Of a stretch of 33,918 nt of DNA, positions 7,335 through 15,447 are shown piece after piece (the stretch's first letter is position 1; each line of letters begins with the position of its first letter). Origin of the DNA: an uncultured Methylococcaceae bacterium (lineage in GTDB: Bacteria; Pseudomonadota; Gammaproteobacteria; Methylococcales; Methylomonadaceae); the NCBI GenBank assembly GCA_903908165.1, contig CAIVQX010000168.1, forward strand, positions 1-33,918, read 5' to 3'. The notes below the pieces were generated by a model. The model saw only the letters and a list, made by a program, of their open reading frames with translations. It was not told the origin of the DNA and made no database searches. The position numbers and the translations under genes were made by a program.

Positions 7335-8771
7335 TCAAAGTTTTTCATATAAGGCTAAATATTCTTTAGCACTTCTATTCCAAGAATAATCTTTTTTCAT
7401 CCCATTAATTTGTAACTGTTTCCAGTCCTTTGAGTTTTCATAAACGATAAGAGCGCGCTTAATTGCCTCCATTAAAGAACCAACTGTTGGCGCATTAAAA
7501 ACAAAGCCTGTTGCAGTCTTATTTTTAAGAGTTTCTGGCAAGGTATCCACGACAGTATCTGCCAGACCTCCAGTTCTTGTGACTATTGGAACAGTTCCAT
7601 ACCGTTGACTATATAATTGATTTAGACCACAAGGTTCAAATCGTGAGGGCATTAAAAAAATATCCGCACCCGCTTCAAACTGATGAGCAAGCGCCTCATC
7701 ATACCCCAGATTAACTACCATTTTTTCAGGATATTTTTTTGAAAACCGGAATAATTGTTGCTCAAGTAACTTATCACCTTTGCCCAGTAACACAAATTGC
7801 AGAGGCAAATTAAGCATTTCAGGAAGACACTCTAATAAAAGATCTATGCCTTTTTGTTCTACCAAACGGCTAATTAGAACAAAAATAGGGATATTTTTAT
7901 CTACAGGCAAAGCATATTTAATTTGCAAGGCCGCCTTGTTAAGTTGTTTTTTGTGTAACGATGTCGCATCGTAACATGCACTAATATTAGTGTCAGTTTG
8001 AGGATTCCACTGATCTACATCTATACCATTTACAATGCCCGTCAAATATTCTTGTCGATAACTCAATAAGCCTTCAACCCCATAGCCAAAATCAGCTGTC
8101 TGAATCTCATTAGCATAGGTGGGACTTACCGTTGTAATACGATCCGCATAAACTATACCGCCCTTAATAAAGGACAGCATTCCATTAAACTCAACACCAT
8201 TCGAACTCCATAGTCGACTTGGCAAATTCAACATGACCCTAGTCTCTTTAGGAAATAAGCCTTGATACGCCATATTATGTATTGTAAAAATCGTGGCAGG
8301 TCGAAGATCTTTCTCTAAAGAAAGTAGAGCTGGCACAAGTCCTGTCTGCCAGTCATTGCAATGAATAATGTCAGGCCTCCATTCTAAATAACCTCTATTC
8401 ATTGCTACTTCAACAACAATTCGGCAAAAAAACGCAAAACGTTGAGCACTGTTTAACCAAGGCTTACCTAACTCATCAACGTAAGGATTACCTGGATAAT
8501 CAAAGAATTCGGGGCAATCTAACAACCAAACAGGTACTTTAGTTCCTGGCAACCGAGTTTCCAAAATATGTGCATTAATATTATTAACTCGTATTGTACT
8601 TTTGTAATAAATTTCCTCTGTCGTTTTTATGGCTTGATAATTTGGCATAATCAAACGCACATCGACACCCATTTCATTCAATACCTTAGGCAAACTCCCA
8701 GCGACATCAGCGAGCCCTCCCGTCTTAATCAAAGGGTGTGCCTCACTGGTCACAAACAGTATTTTTCTCAT
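7335..8771 (-). CDS. glgA: glycogen (starch) synthase, GT5 family
   Basis: GlgA adds glucose from ADP-glucose to growing alpha-1,4-glucan. From MRKILFVTSEAHP the protein is 478 aa, the usual length. Motifs: the KTGGLADVAGSLPKVL donor-binding loop, HCNDWQTGLVPALL, FTIHNMAYQG, TVSPTYANEIQT, VNGIDVDQWNP, the second-domain LISRLVEQKGIDLL, MPSRFEPCGLNQLYSQRYG with the catalytic Glu, and TRTGGLADTV. An ATG five codons upstream (8786) is also possible; neither has a good ribosome-binding site, and I chose 8771 because homologues start at this point. It follows the TauE/SafE gene by 12-27 bp on the same strand. Type I methanotrophs store glycogen made from RuMP sugar phosphates, which fits the window. 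Confidence 0.93.
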   Translation of the reverse strand: MRKILFVTSEAHPLIKTGGLADVAGSLPKVLNEMGVDVRLIMPNYQAIKTTEEIYYKSTIRVNNINAHILETRLPGTKVPVWLLDCPEFFDYPGNPYVDELGKPWLNSAQRFAFFCRIVVEVAMNRGYLEWRPDIIHCNDWQTGLVPALLSLEKDLRPATIFTIHNMAYQGLFPKETRVMLNLPSRLWSSNGVEFNGMLSFIKGGIVYADRITTVSPTYANEIQTADFGYGVEGLLSYRQEYLTGIVNGIDVDQWNPQTDTNISACYDATSLHKKQLNKAALQIKYALPVDKNIPIFVLISRLVEQKGIDLLLECLPEMLNLPLQFVLLGKGDKLLEQQLFRFSKKYPEKMVVNLGYDEALAHQFEAGADIFLMPSRFEPCGLNQLYSQRYGTVPIVTRTGGLADTVVDTLPETLKNKTATGFVFNAPTVGSLMEAIKRALIVYENSKDWKQLQINGMKKDYSWNRSAKEYLALYEKL

Positions 8772-8798
8772 GGCAAATTTTGGCATAACACGAACATA

Positions 8799-9608
8799 CT
8801 AGTGCAAAACAAATTTAAGCCCAATTAATAATAAAATAGAAGCTAAAACTGGACGTAAAAATTTTTCAGGGATCTTTGCACTTAAATGGCTACCTATCCA
8901 AATTCCTGGTAAAGAACCAATCAATAGACTACCTAACAAAACCAAATCCACATTGCCCAAACTTAGATGCCCTATACCTGCAACTGCAGTTAGCGGAATA
9001 GCATGAGCTAAATCAGTACCTACAACTTTAAGTGTAGTCATTCTGGGATAAAGAAATAATAATGCAACCGTACCTAACGCACCTGCACCCACTGAAGAAA
9101 GCGTTACCAAAACACCCAGTACGGCACCTATTAGGATGGTAACAGGTATTTGAAATTGCTTAAAGCGCCCAGTATTTTGAGGCGTACTGTGCTCATCATC
9201 AATGGGCGCAAGCTTTTCCTTCCTACTCAGTATCACGCTTCGTACAATCAACGCACAAGCCGTTAATATGAGCGCAATACCTAAGGTAAACGTAATAGCA
9301 CCCGTCGTCTCCTTACCAACCGCCATATACTGTTTGAGTATAAGTAAAGTAATTAAAGCAAAAGGTATACTCCCTAGCCCCATCCAACCCACAATTCTCC
9401 AATCAACCGAACCATGCTTACCATGATGCACCCATACACCACCGGTTTTTGTGATTGCAGCAAACAGAAGATCGGTACCCACAGCAACTGCGGGATTGAA
9501 ACCAAATAAAAAAACCAATAAAGGTGTCATCAGAGATCCGCCACCTACACCGGTAACACCCACCAACAACCCTACTGCAAACCCAGAAATCGTATAACCC
9601 AAATTCAT
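8799..9608 (-). CDS. TauE/SafE-family membrane transporter
   Basis: About 269 aa from ATG 9608, chosen because AAGG lies 9 nt upstream; a TTG three codons earlier is possible. Two related membrane halves are visible, as usual for the family (PF01925): GFAVGLLVGVTGVGGGSLMTPLLV near the N-terminus and VTLSSVGAGALGTVALLFLYPRM after a hydrophilic loop (about 125-150). Family members move sulfite, sulfoacetate and other small organosulfur or carboxylate anions; here the substrate is unknown. About eight hydrophobic segments. It lies directly upstream of glgA, possibly co-transcribed, but no functional link is obvious. Confidence 0.85.
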   Translation of the reverse strand: MNLGYTISGFAVGLLVGVTGVGGGSLMTPLLVFLFGFNPAVAVGTDLLFAAITKTGGVWVHHGKHGSVDWRIVGWMGLGSIPFALITLLILKQYMAVGKETTGAITFTLGIALILTACALIVRSVILSRKEKLAPIDDEHSTPQNTGRFKQFQIPVTILIGAVLGVLVTLSSVGAGALGTVALLFLYPRMTTLKVVGTDLAHAIPLTAVAGIGHLSLGNVDLVLLGSLLIGSLPGIWIGSHLSAKIPEKFLRPVLASILLLIGLKFVLH

Positions 9609-9974
9609 TAACACCAACCTTATGGTTTATTTATATTTACTTAAAAGCTATCTGTTTTTTCATTTAATAGCTTAACTATCAAAAAAGATACAATAGTAAC
9701 ATTATGAACGTAACTATTAAGTTTTCATTAATGGGTGATTTTGAATTAAGCACAGGCAATGCCTTAATAGCGCATTAAAAATGCACGTGTATTCAATGTG
9801 ATAAAAGGAAATTAAAATTGGATATCTATCTAGATAGCACTATGGCTTGAATGATAGAAAAATAGAACTAGGAAAATATTGGTCGACAACCTCTGAAATC
9901 AAGTCATCATTACTTAATAAAAATTGATATTTTAGTTTATTTAAACCTTGGTTTAGATAAAAAGCTTACTACGT
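9609..9974. other. 366-bp AT-rich intergenic stretch
   Basis: No supported gene. Two small symmetries: a perfect 12-bp palindrome CTATCTAGATAG at 9826-9837, and TAAACC-TT-GGTTTA at 9942-9955, just downstream of the rlpA-like stop on the minus strand. The latter's two-base centre makes it a poor hairpin. A 24-codon ORF at 9704-9778 has no ribosome-binding site. Confidence 0.5.
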
Positions 9975-10409
9975 TTATCCTCGTTTATTTGCTTTACGAT
10001 TTATCTGTAAACTTGCAAGTGGCTTTATTTCAACAGATCCAGTGCCTCTAATACCGAGTTCCTTAGCTGCAGCATAAGATAAATCCATAGCTCTACTAGA
10101 ATTAAAAGGGCCACGATCATTTATACGCACTATTACACTGCGATGATTCTTCAAATTAGTCACTTCAACATAGGAAGATAGAGGTAACGTTTTATGTGCT
10201 GCAGTCATTGCATACATATTGAATTTTTCGCCATTGGCTGTTCTTTTTCCATGAAACTTGGCGCCATACCAAGAAACAGTACTGTGGTGATGGTTTATTG
10301 ATTTATGCTTATGTGCGTTATGACGGGAAGACGCCGCAGCTGATTGAATCGGATTAGAAAAATAACCAGATATAACAACAAAAAAAACTGCTAACATCAG
10401 TTTATTCAT
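9975..10409 (-). CDS. RlpA-like double-psi beta-barrel protein, exported
   Basis: 144 aa. A signal peptide (MNKLMLAVFFVVISGYFS...) precedes a His-rich linker (HNAHKHKSINHHHS) and then a single RlpA-type barrel: VSWYGAKFHGKRTANGEKF, MTAAHKTLPLSSYVEVTNL, VIVRINDRGPF, RAMDLSYAAAKELG and the final GTGSVEI. RlpA proteins act on peptidoglycan, cleaving denuded glycan strands in some species. This one lacks the lipoprotein cysteine and the C-terminal SPOR domain of E. coli RlpA, so it is a minimal periplasmic form, and septal recruitment by SPOR is not expected. The His-rich linker could bind metal. ATG 10409 is preceded by AAAAAAGG about 10 nt upstream. Monocistronic as far as visible. Confidence 0.88.
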   Translation of the reverse strand: MNKLMLAVFFVVISGYFSNPIQSAAASSRHNAHKHKSINHHHSTVSWYGAKFHGKRTANGEKFNMYAMTAAHKTLPLSSYVEVTNLKNHRSVIVRINDRGPFNSSRAMDLSYAAAKELGIRGTGSVEIKPLASLQINRKANKRG

Positions 10410-10549
10410 AAATAAAAAACCTTTTTTAATTAAAATCTATGGCCAAATTTCAACTGACCATTTATGAAAAACTATATTGTCAGGTTATGTCCAACGCCTG
10501 AGTTTTTCATCTCTTTTATTCAGCAATTATTTTGCTTTCATAATTTTCA

Positions 10550-10568
10550 ACGTTAACTTTATTAACGT
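10550..10568. other. inverted repeat between hyi-like and rlpA-like genes
   Basis: ACGTTAA (10550-10556) and TTAACGT (10562-10568) form a perfect 7-bp stem with a 5-nt loop. In the same gap AAGTAACCCA (10631-10640) pairs with TGAGTTACTT (10652-10661) with one mismatch. Either could end the minus-strand glxR-hyi transcript, but neither has a convincing T-run. Confidence 0.3.
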
Positions 10569-10700
10569 GAAGCGATTTTAATTAAGAAGTCTTAAGGCTA
10601 CCTTAAATTAGATAATGCGCATTTGGCACTAAGTAACCCATTTACAATTAATGAGTTACTTATAACTGGAAAAATACTATTAATCTTTCATGATAATAGA

Positions 10701-11498
10701 TTAACTCGACCTGCTCTCAAACTCTCTAAATTGAAGCCATCCCAAACTTTCAGGTGTCGCCCCAACGGGTTTATATTCAGCGCCTATGTGACCAGAATAA
10801 TTAGTTTTTTCAATACCAGAAAAGATAAACTCAAAATCGATCTTTCCCGTCCCGGGCTGCCCCCGTCCAGGACAATCTGCGAACTGAATATGTCCAATTT
10901 TATCAACGTACTGAGCAATAAATTCCATAACCTTCTCTCCCATCATTTGCATATGATAAATATCATATTGCATATATAAGTGAGCTTGATCTAATTCATT
11001 CAATATACATAACATTTGCTCGCCACTACTGACCAGCACCCCCGGCATATCGATGCTATTGATGGCTTCAAAAACTGTTTTAATGCCGAGAGGCGAAAAC
11101 GCTTCAACTGCAAAATGCAAATTTTCTTTAAAGGTATTTAAGTATTCCTCTTTACGTTTTTTATTAAAGCAACATCCCGACAACACATTAATAAATTGAG
11201 GCTTTACTACTTTCGCATACTCTCTTGCTTGAATGACTGCTTCGCGAAATTGATCTCGCTTTTCAGGCACACAAGCAAGCCCCTCTCCACCCGACAACAG
11301 ATCATCTGCGGCTACATTAAATAACACCAACTTTAACTGTTGTTGCTCTAACATATTTTTCAAAAAATAGGCGTCCAACTCATAAGGAAACTGTATCTCA
11401 ACGGCATTAAAACCTTCATTTTTAGCACTCTTAAAACGATTGATAAGCGTTGTTTCAGTAAACAACAAACTGACATTAGCACTAAAATTAAGCATCAT
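10701..11498 (-). CDS. hyi: hydroxypyruvate isomerase family protein
   Basis: 265 aa TIM-barrel of the AP-endonuclease-2/xylose-isomerase-like superfamily. It matches Hyi/OtnI: NVSLLFTETTLINRFKSAKNEGFNAVEIQFPYE, VLFNVAADDLLSGGEGLA, FINVLSGCC, FEAINSIDMPG (metal-ligand Glu), YMQYDIYHMQMM, IGHIQFADCPGRGQPGTG and IGAEYKP. The family interconverts hydroxypyruvate and tartronate semialdehyde, or related 2-oxo-tetronate sugars. Its start overlaps the end of the upstream reductase by 11 bp, and the two form the classic hyi-glxR pair of glyoxylate/glycerate metabolism. No glyoxylate carboligase is present in the window. ATG at 11498 or the adjacent ATG at 11495; translation is probably coupled. Confidence 0.85.
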   Translation of the reverse strand: MMLNFSANVSLLFTETTLINRFKSAKNEGFNAVEIQFPYELDAYFLKNMLEQQQLKLVLFNVAADDLLSGGEGLACVPEKRDQFREAVIQAREYAKVVKPQFINVLSGCCFNKKRKEEYLNTFKENLHFAVEAFSPLGIKTVFEAINSIDMPGVLVSSGEQMLCILNELDQAHLYMQYDIYHMQMMGEKVMEFIAQYVDKIGHIQFADCPGRGQPGTGKIDFEFIFSGIEKTNYSGHIGAEYKPVGATPESLGWLQFREFESRSS

Positions 11499-12372
11499 AT
11501 TGAGTAAATAATTTAATTAATGTAGATGGATCATGTTCTAAATAACCGTGATTACCATGCAATCGCATAAGTTGTGCCGCCAAAGCAGACATTGGAGTTG
11601 CGCTTCCTTGCTTAACCGATAAATCCAGCGCCATATTTAAATCTTTTAACAAGGTATTTACTCGCCACTTGACCGGCTCAAAGTCTCCTAATGCCATTTC
11701 AGGACCTACAATTTGTAAAGGCTTTGAATCAGCAAAGCCTCCAGATAGTGCTTCCGGGATTTTTTCAGCAGCCACTCCAGCCTTTTTAGCCAAAGCTATC
11801 ATTTCAGCAATAACAATAACATTACAACTAACTATCATCTGATTACAGATTTTAGTGACTTGACCACAACCTAGCTCTCCCATATGGGTAAACTGTTGGC
11901 ATAACGAAGCTAAAATAGTACGAGCAACACTAACGTTTTCAACACTACCACCTGCCATAATAGTCAAATTGCCCTGTTCAGCACCAATAACACCTCCTGA
12001 AACCGGGGCATCCACCCATCCCATACCACATTTATCGCTTAAGATTGATGCCATATGCCTAGTGTTATCCGGATGAATACTCGACAAGTCAATCAGTAAC
12101 TTACTTGATGAACCATTTTCCATAATACCTTTATAAATAACTGACTCAACAGCAGCAGTATCAGTCAGGCATAATAAAATCACTTGCGATACCTTAACTA
12201 ATTCGGCAATAGAAGCACACACCGTAGCACCCGCATCTGCAACTTGTACCAATTTATCAGAACTGCGATTCCATACATTGACGCTATAGCCTGCATCCAA
12301 CAACCTTAGCACCATTGGCCTTCCCATTAAACCAATACCAATAAAGCCGAGCGTCTTTTTTTTATCTGTCAT
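11488..12372 (-). CDS. glxR: 2-hydroxy-3-oxopropionate reductase (tartronate semialdehyde reductase) family
   Basis: 294 aa beta-hydroxyacid dehydrogenase. The N-terminal Rossmann motif is LGFIGIGLMGRPM, then the substrate loop DAPVSGGVIGAEQGNLTIMAGG and the catalytic-Lys segment GCGQVTKICNQMIV, all in their usual order. The C-terminal all-alpha part includes LLKDLNMALDLS. GarR/GlxR enzymes reduce tartronate semialdehyde to D-glycerate with NAD(P)H. The 11-bp overlap with hydroxypyruvate isomerase supports that role over other 3-hydroxyisobutyrate-dehydrogenase relatives. ATG 12372 has a weak AAGA ribosome-binding site. The gene is divergent from yceD, with a 278-bp shared upstream region. 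Confidence 0.82.
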   Translation of the reverse strand: MTDKKKTLGFIGIGLMGRPMVLRLLDAGYSVNVWNRSSDKLVQVADAGATVCASIAELVKVSQVILLCLTDTAAVESVIYKGIMENGSSSKLLIDLSSIHPDNTRHMASILSDKCGMGWVDAPVSGGVIGAEQGNLTIMAGGSVENVSVARTILASLCQQFTHMGELGCGQVTKICNQMIVSCNVIVIAEMIALAKKAGVAAEKIPEALSGGFADSKPLQIVGPEMALGDFEPVKWRVNTLLKDLNMALDLSVKQGSATPMSALAAQLMRLHGNHGYLEHDPSTLIKLFTQYDA

Positions 12373-12612
12373 AATTATTCTTATTTCATTAATTTAGGTA
12401 TTTTTGCTGTTTAAATCTATAAAGCTAGAGCAAAAGGACAACACAAATAATACCAAAAACTCATTGTAGCCTTCACAAACTAACCATCTCTAAACGTCAC
12501 CTGCTTTAAAAAAAGCAAGTCGTCCGAATGAAAGCTAACCCTAATATAACCAACAAATGTCTCCTGAGAGGCTCTTAGTAGATATTATCTTAATAATAAT
12601 TCTATTTAGAAT

Positions 12613-12641
12613 TTGACGCCTTTATTTTTTCTCTATATTAT
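12613..12641 (+). promoter_or_regulatory. sigma-70 promoter for yceD-rpmF
   Basis: TTGACG (12613-12618), 17-bp spacer, TATTAT (12636-12641); each box differs from consensus by one base. Transcription would start near 12648, only about 3 nt before the yceD ATG, implying a leaderless or nearly leaderless mRNA. No Shine-Dalgarno precedes the ATG, which fits. Confidence 0.7.
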
Positions 12642-12650
12642 TTATCAGTT

Positions 12651-13178
12651 ATGTTAGATCGATTACCCGAATATATAGACCCCTTACACTTAGCTGATAA
12701 ACGTGGCCAATTAAAGGGAAAACTGCCATTAAGAAGCTTGGATCGCCTAGCAAACATGCTAACAAACGATTCTGGAGCAGTTCTTGTTGATCTTTTTTTT
12801 GGTCGCGAAGGTCGTCTAGCTAAAGTTGAAGGTCACATAGAAGCAGTTTTAGAGCTTGAATGCCAAAACTGTCTTGAGGCTTTAATATGGCCTATTGACT
12901 GTGAAATCAAACTGGGCATTGTTACATCAATTGATCAAGCCAATAGATTACCTGAAGAGTATGAACCTTTAATAATTGATGAAGAAAAAACTCCTCTTAA
13001 AAAAATTATTGAAGACGAGATACTACTAAATTTGCCGGCATTTCCAAAACACCAGCATAATTGTATTATCAAAAAAAATAACAATATCAGCGTAAGTCTA
13101 TTAGAAAATGACAAGCCGTCATTTTCTGAAAACCCTTTTTCCGTTTTAGCCAAATTTAAAAATACTGGAGATTTATAA
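12651..13178 (+). CDS. yceD: YceD/DUF177 family protein (23S rRNA accumulation)
   Basis: 175 aa. The N-terminus [20 protein letters not shown] and the central [13 protein letters not shown] (the CxxC of the family), [29 protein letters not shown] and the final [10 protein letters not shown] follow the gammaproteobacterial YceD pattern. The protein is needed for normal 23S rRNA levels in E. coli and in plant plastids. Its stop overlaps the rpmF start by one base (TAATG), the conserved yceD-rpmF arrangement. Homology begins at this ATG, so the start is firm even though no ribosome-binding site is present. Confidence 0.9.
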   Translation: MLDRLPEYIDPLHLADKRGQLKGKLPLRSLDRLANMLTNDSGAVLVDLFFGREGRLAKVEGHIEAVLELECQNCLEALIWPIDCEIKLGIVTSIDQANRLPEEYEPLIIDEEKTPLKKIIEDEILLNLPAFPKHQHNCIIKKNNNISVSLLENDKPSFSENPFSVLAKFKNTGDL

Positions 13179-13360
13179 TGGCCGTACAAAAAAGCAAAGT
13201 ATCACGCTCTAGACGTGGACAGCGTCGTTCACACGATGCTTTAACAAGCAAAGCATTATCTCAAGACCCAATTACTGGGGAAATGCATTTACGTCACCAC
13301 GTTACACCAGGCGGTTACTTTAAAGGACGCCAAATTGTAGGCGCAAACGACGAAGATTAA
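13178..13360 (+). CDS. rpmF: 50S ribosomal protein L32
   Basis: 60 aa: [20 protein letters not shown], then [14 protein letters not shown] and [17 protein letters not shown]. This is the zinc-free (C-minus) form, with no cysteines, as in most gammaproteobacteria. It overlaps yceD by one base and is followed by two hairpins before plsX, so part of the transcription may end or be processed there, allowing ribosomal protein and lipid genes to be expressed at different levels. Confidence 0.97.
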   Translation: MAVQKSKVSRSRRGQRRSHDALTSKALSQDPITGEMHLRHHVTPGGYFKGRQIVGANDED

Positions 13361-13410
13361 TAATCTTCGCATACTGAAATGATGTTATGCCGAACTAAAT
13401 CTGGTTCGGC
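13351..13410 (+). terminator. two hairpins between rpmF and plsX (attenuator or processing site)
   Basis: CGAAGATTA (13351-13359) and TAATCTTCG (13361-13369) form a perfect inverted repeat that includes the rpmF stop. GCCGAAC (13389-13395) and GTTCGGC (13404-13410) form a perfect 7-bp stem with an 8-nt loop, followed by TTCCTTC. The second could act as a weak terminator, giving more rpmF than plsX mRNA. Confidence 0.45.
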
Positions 13411-13442
13411 TTCCTTCAATAACTGCGGAGTTATTCTTCAAC

Positions 13443-14471
13443 GTGAGTTTAACAATTTCAATTGATGCAATGGGCGGGGACCATGGGCCTCAAGTCACTA
13501 TTCCAGCATCATTGGATTGCTTAAAAAACAATCCAGAATTAAAACTAATCTTGGTTGGCAACGAGACCATTATTCAACAGTTGCTACCAAAAGATCTGAC
13601 TGTCTTCCAAGATAGACTCACAATTCAACATGCATCGCAATATGTGGAGATGGATGAATCTCCTTCTAAGGCTTTAAAAAACAAAAAAGACTCCTCAATG
13701 CGCGTCGCCATCAATCTAGTTCGTGACGGTCATGCAAATGCTTGTGTTAGTGCTGGAAACACTGGCGCATTAATGGCAACAGCTCGTTTTGTTTTGAAAA
13801 TGATTCCAGGAATTGATCGTCCCGCTATTATTTCTACACTACCTTCAATTCACGGTCACACCCATATGCTCGATTTAGGGGCCAACGTTGACTGCACCGC
13901 AGAACATCTTTTTCAATTTGCCATTATGGGCAATGAATTAGTAAAAGCCTTAGAAGGGATTGATAATCCAAAAGTAGGTTTATTAAATATCGGCGAAGAA
14001 GACACAAAAGGCAATGAGCAAGTCAAAGCAGCTGCAAAACTTATAGAAAATTCATCATTAAATTATATTGGTTACGTAGAAGGCAACTCTCTAAATGCTG
14101 GGCCGATAAAAGTTGATTTAATTGTCACTGATGGTTTTGTTGGTAATGTGGCACTGAAATCTATTGAAGGCGCTGCCAAGATGATCGGCACAACATTAAA
14201 AGAAGCTTTTGGAAAAAACATTTTTACCAAAATAGCTGGCTTAATTGCATCCCCAGTCCTCAAATTATTCAAGCAACGCATAGACCCACGCCTTTATAAT
14301 GGCGCAAGCTTTTTAGGTCTGCGCGGACTAGTTATTAAAAGCCATGGTGGCGCCGATACTCTTGCATTTAAAACTGCTATTCAACTCGCCGAAATTGAAG
14401 TAAAAAATGATGTTATTAGAAAAATTAGCGAGCAAGTCGAAAAAATATTGGCCCATAGAGAAATCGCATGA
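13443..14471 (+). CDS. plsX: phosphate acyltransferase PlsX
   Basis: PlsX makes acyl-phosphate from acyl-ACP for phospholipid synthesis. 342 aa, full length: [19 protein letters not shown] at the start, [73 protein letters not shown] and [18 protein letters not shown]. The start is GTG 13443 with GGAG 12 nt upstream, a rather long spacing. It begins the lipid-synthesis run, and its stop overlaps the fabH start (ATGA). Confidence 0.96.
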   Translation: MSLTISIDAMGGDHGPQVTIPASLDCLKNNPELKLILVGNETIIQQLLPKDLTVFQDRLTIQHASQYVEMDESPSKALKNKKDSSMRVAINLVRDGHANACVSAGNTGALMATARFVLKMIPGIDRPAIISTLPSIHGHTHMLDLGANVDCTAEHLFQFAIMGNELVKALEGIDNPKVGLLNIGEEDTKGNEQVKAAAKLIENSSLNYIGYVEGNSLNAGPIKVDLIVTDGFVGNVALKSIEGAAKMIGTTLKEAFGKNIFTKIAGLIASPVLKLFKQRIDPRLYNGASFLGLRGLVIKSHGGADTLAFKTAIQLAEIEVKNDVIRKISEQVEKILAHREIA

Positions 14472-15436
14472 TTCGTTATTCAAGAGTAATTGGTACAGGC
14501 GGCTATCTGCCAGAAGAAGTTCGCACAAATGAACAAATATCTGAAACTGTTGACACTTCAGACAGTTGGATTTATGAACGAACCGGCATCAAAAGTCGTC
14601 GAATTGCTGGCCCACACGAATCAGCAGCAAGCATGGCTGAAATTGCTGCTAGACAGGCCATCGATGCTGCGAGATGTGATCCGCAAACCATTGATTTAAT
14701 AATTGTTGCAACGGGTACGCCTGACCTTATTTACCCGAGCACAGGCTGTTTACTTCAACAGCGGCTGGGCATCAAAAATGCCGTTGCGTTTGATATACAG
14801 GCGGCTTGTTCAGGATCAATTTTTGCCTTAAGTATTGCTGACCAATATATTAAATCAGGTGTCGCTAAAACAGTACTTGTCATTGGTTCTGAAATTTGCT
14901 CGCGTATTGTCGACTGGACCGATCGAGGCACCTGTATTTTATTTGGAGATGGTGCTGGCGCCCTTTTATTAACTGTTGCAAATGAGCCCGGTGTATTATC
15001 TACGCACATCCATTCCGATGGAGAGTTCAAAGATCTTTTGTACTGCCCAATCCCACAAGTAGACACCAATAAAAATAAACACAAAGCCAGTTATATCAGT
15101 ATGCGTGGCAACGAAGTATTTAAAGTTGCCGTTAACACATTAGGTAGAATTGTCGATGAAACGCTAGAAGCAAATAATATGGATATGTCTGAAATTGATT
15201 GGCTAGTTCCCCATCAGGCAAACATAAGAATTATTGCAGCTACCGCTAAAAAGTTAAAAATGCCTATGGAACAAGTTGTGGTGACACTCGAAAGTCAGGG
15301 CAACACCTCATCAGCTTCGGTTCTTCTTGCCTTCAACGAAGCCGTGCGTGACGGTCGTATCAAACGAGGACAAGTAGTGCTACTCGAAGCCTTTGGAGCA
15401 GGATTTACCTGGGGCTCTGCATTAATTAAATACTAA
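14468..15436 (+). CDS. fabH: 3-oxoacyl-ACP synthase III (KAS III)
   Basis: FabH condenses acetyl-CoA with malonyl-ACP to start fatty-acid synthesis. 322 aa with the triad Cys114 ([11 protein letters not shown]), His249 ([11 protein letters not shown]) and Asn279 ([11 protein letters not shown]), plus the GTGGYLPE N-terminus and the family's [13 protein letters not shown] end. The ATG overlaps the plsX TGA (ATGA), so translation is probably coupled. Confidence 0.97.
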   Translation: MIRYSRVIGTGGYLPEEVRTNEQISETVDTSDSWIYERTGIKSRRIAGPHESAASMAEIAARQAIDAARCDPQTIDLIIVATGTPDLIYPSTGCLLQQRLGIKNAVAFDIQAACSGSIFALSIADQYIKSGVAKTVLVIGSEICSRIVDWTDRGTCILFGDGAGALLLTVANEPGVLSTHIHSDGEFKDLLYCPIPQVDTNKNKHKASYISMRGNEVFKVAVNTLGRIVDETLEANNMDMSEIDWLVPHQANIRIIAATAKKLKMPMEQVVVTLESQGNTSSASVLLAFNEAVRDGRIKRGQVVLLEAFGAGFTWGSALIKY

Positions 15437-15447
15437 TTAGATTTCTT

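Noticed and set aside
9704-9778. 24-codon ORF in the gap between the TauE/SafE and RlpA-like genes
   Set aside because: No Shine-Dalgarno, no recognisable sequence; short frames of this size are expected by chance.
9826-9837. Palindrome CTATCTAGATAG as an operator or attachment site
   Set aside because: A single 12-bp palindrome in AT-rich intergenic DNA with no second copy, promoter or integrase nearby is not enough to call a site.
10623-10979. 118-codon plus-strand frame
   Set aside because: Most of it is antisense to the well-supported hydroxypyruvate isomerase gene.
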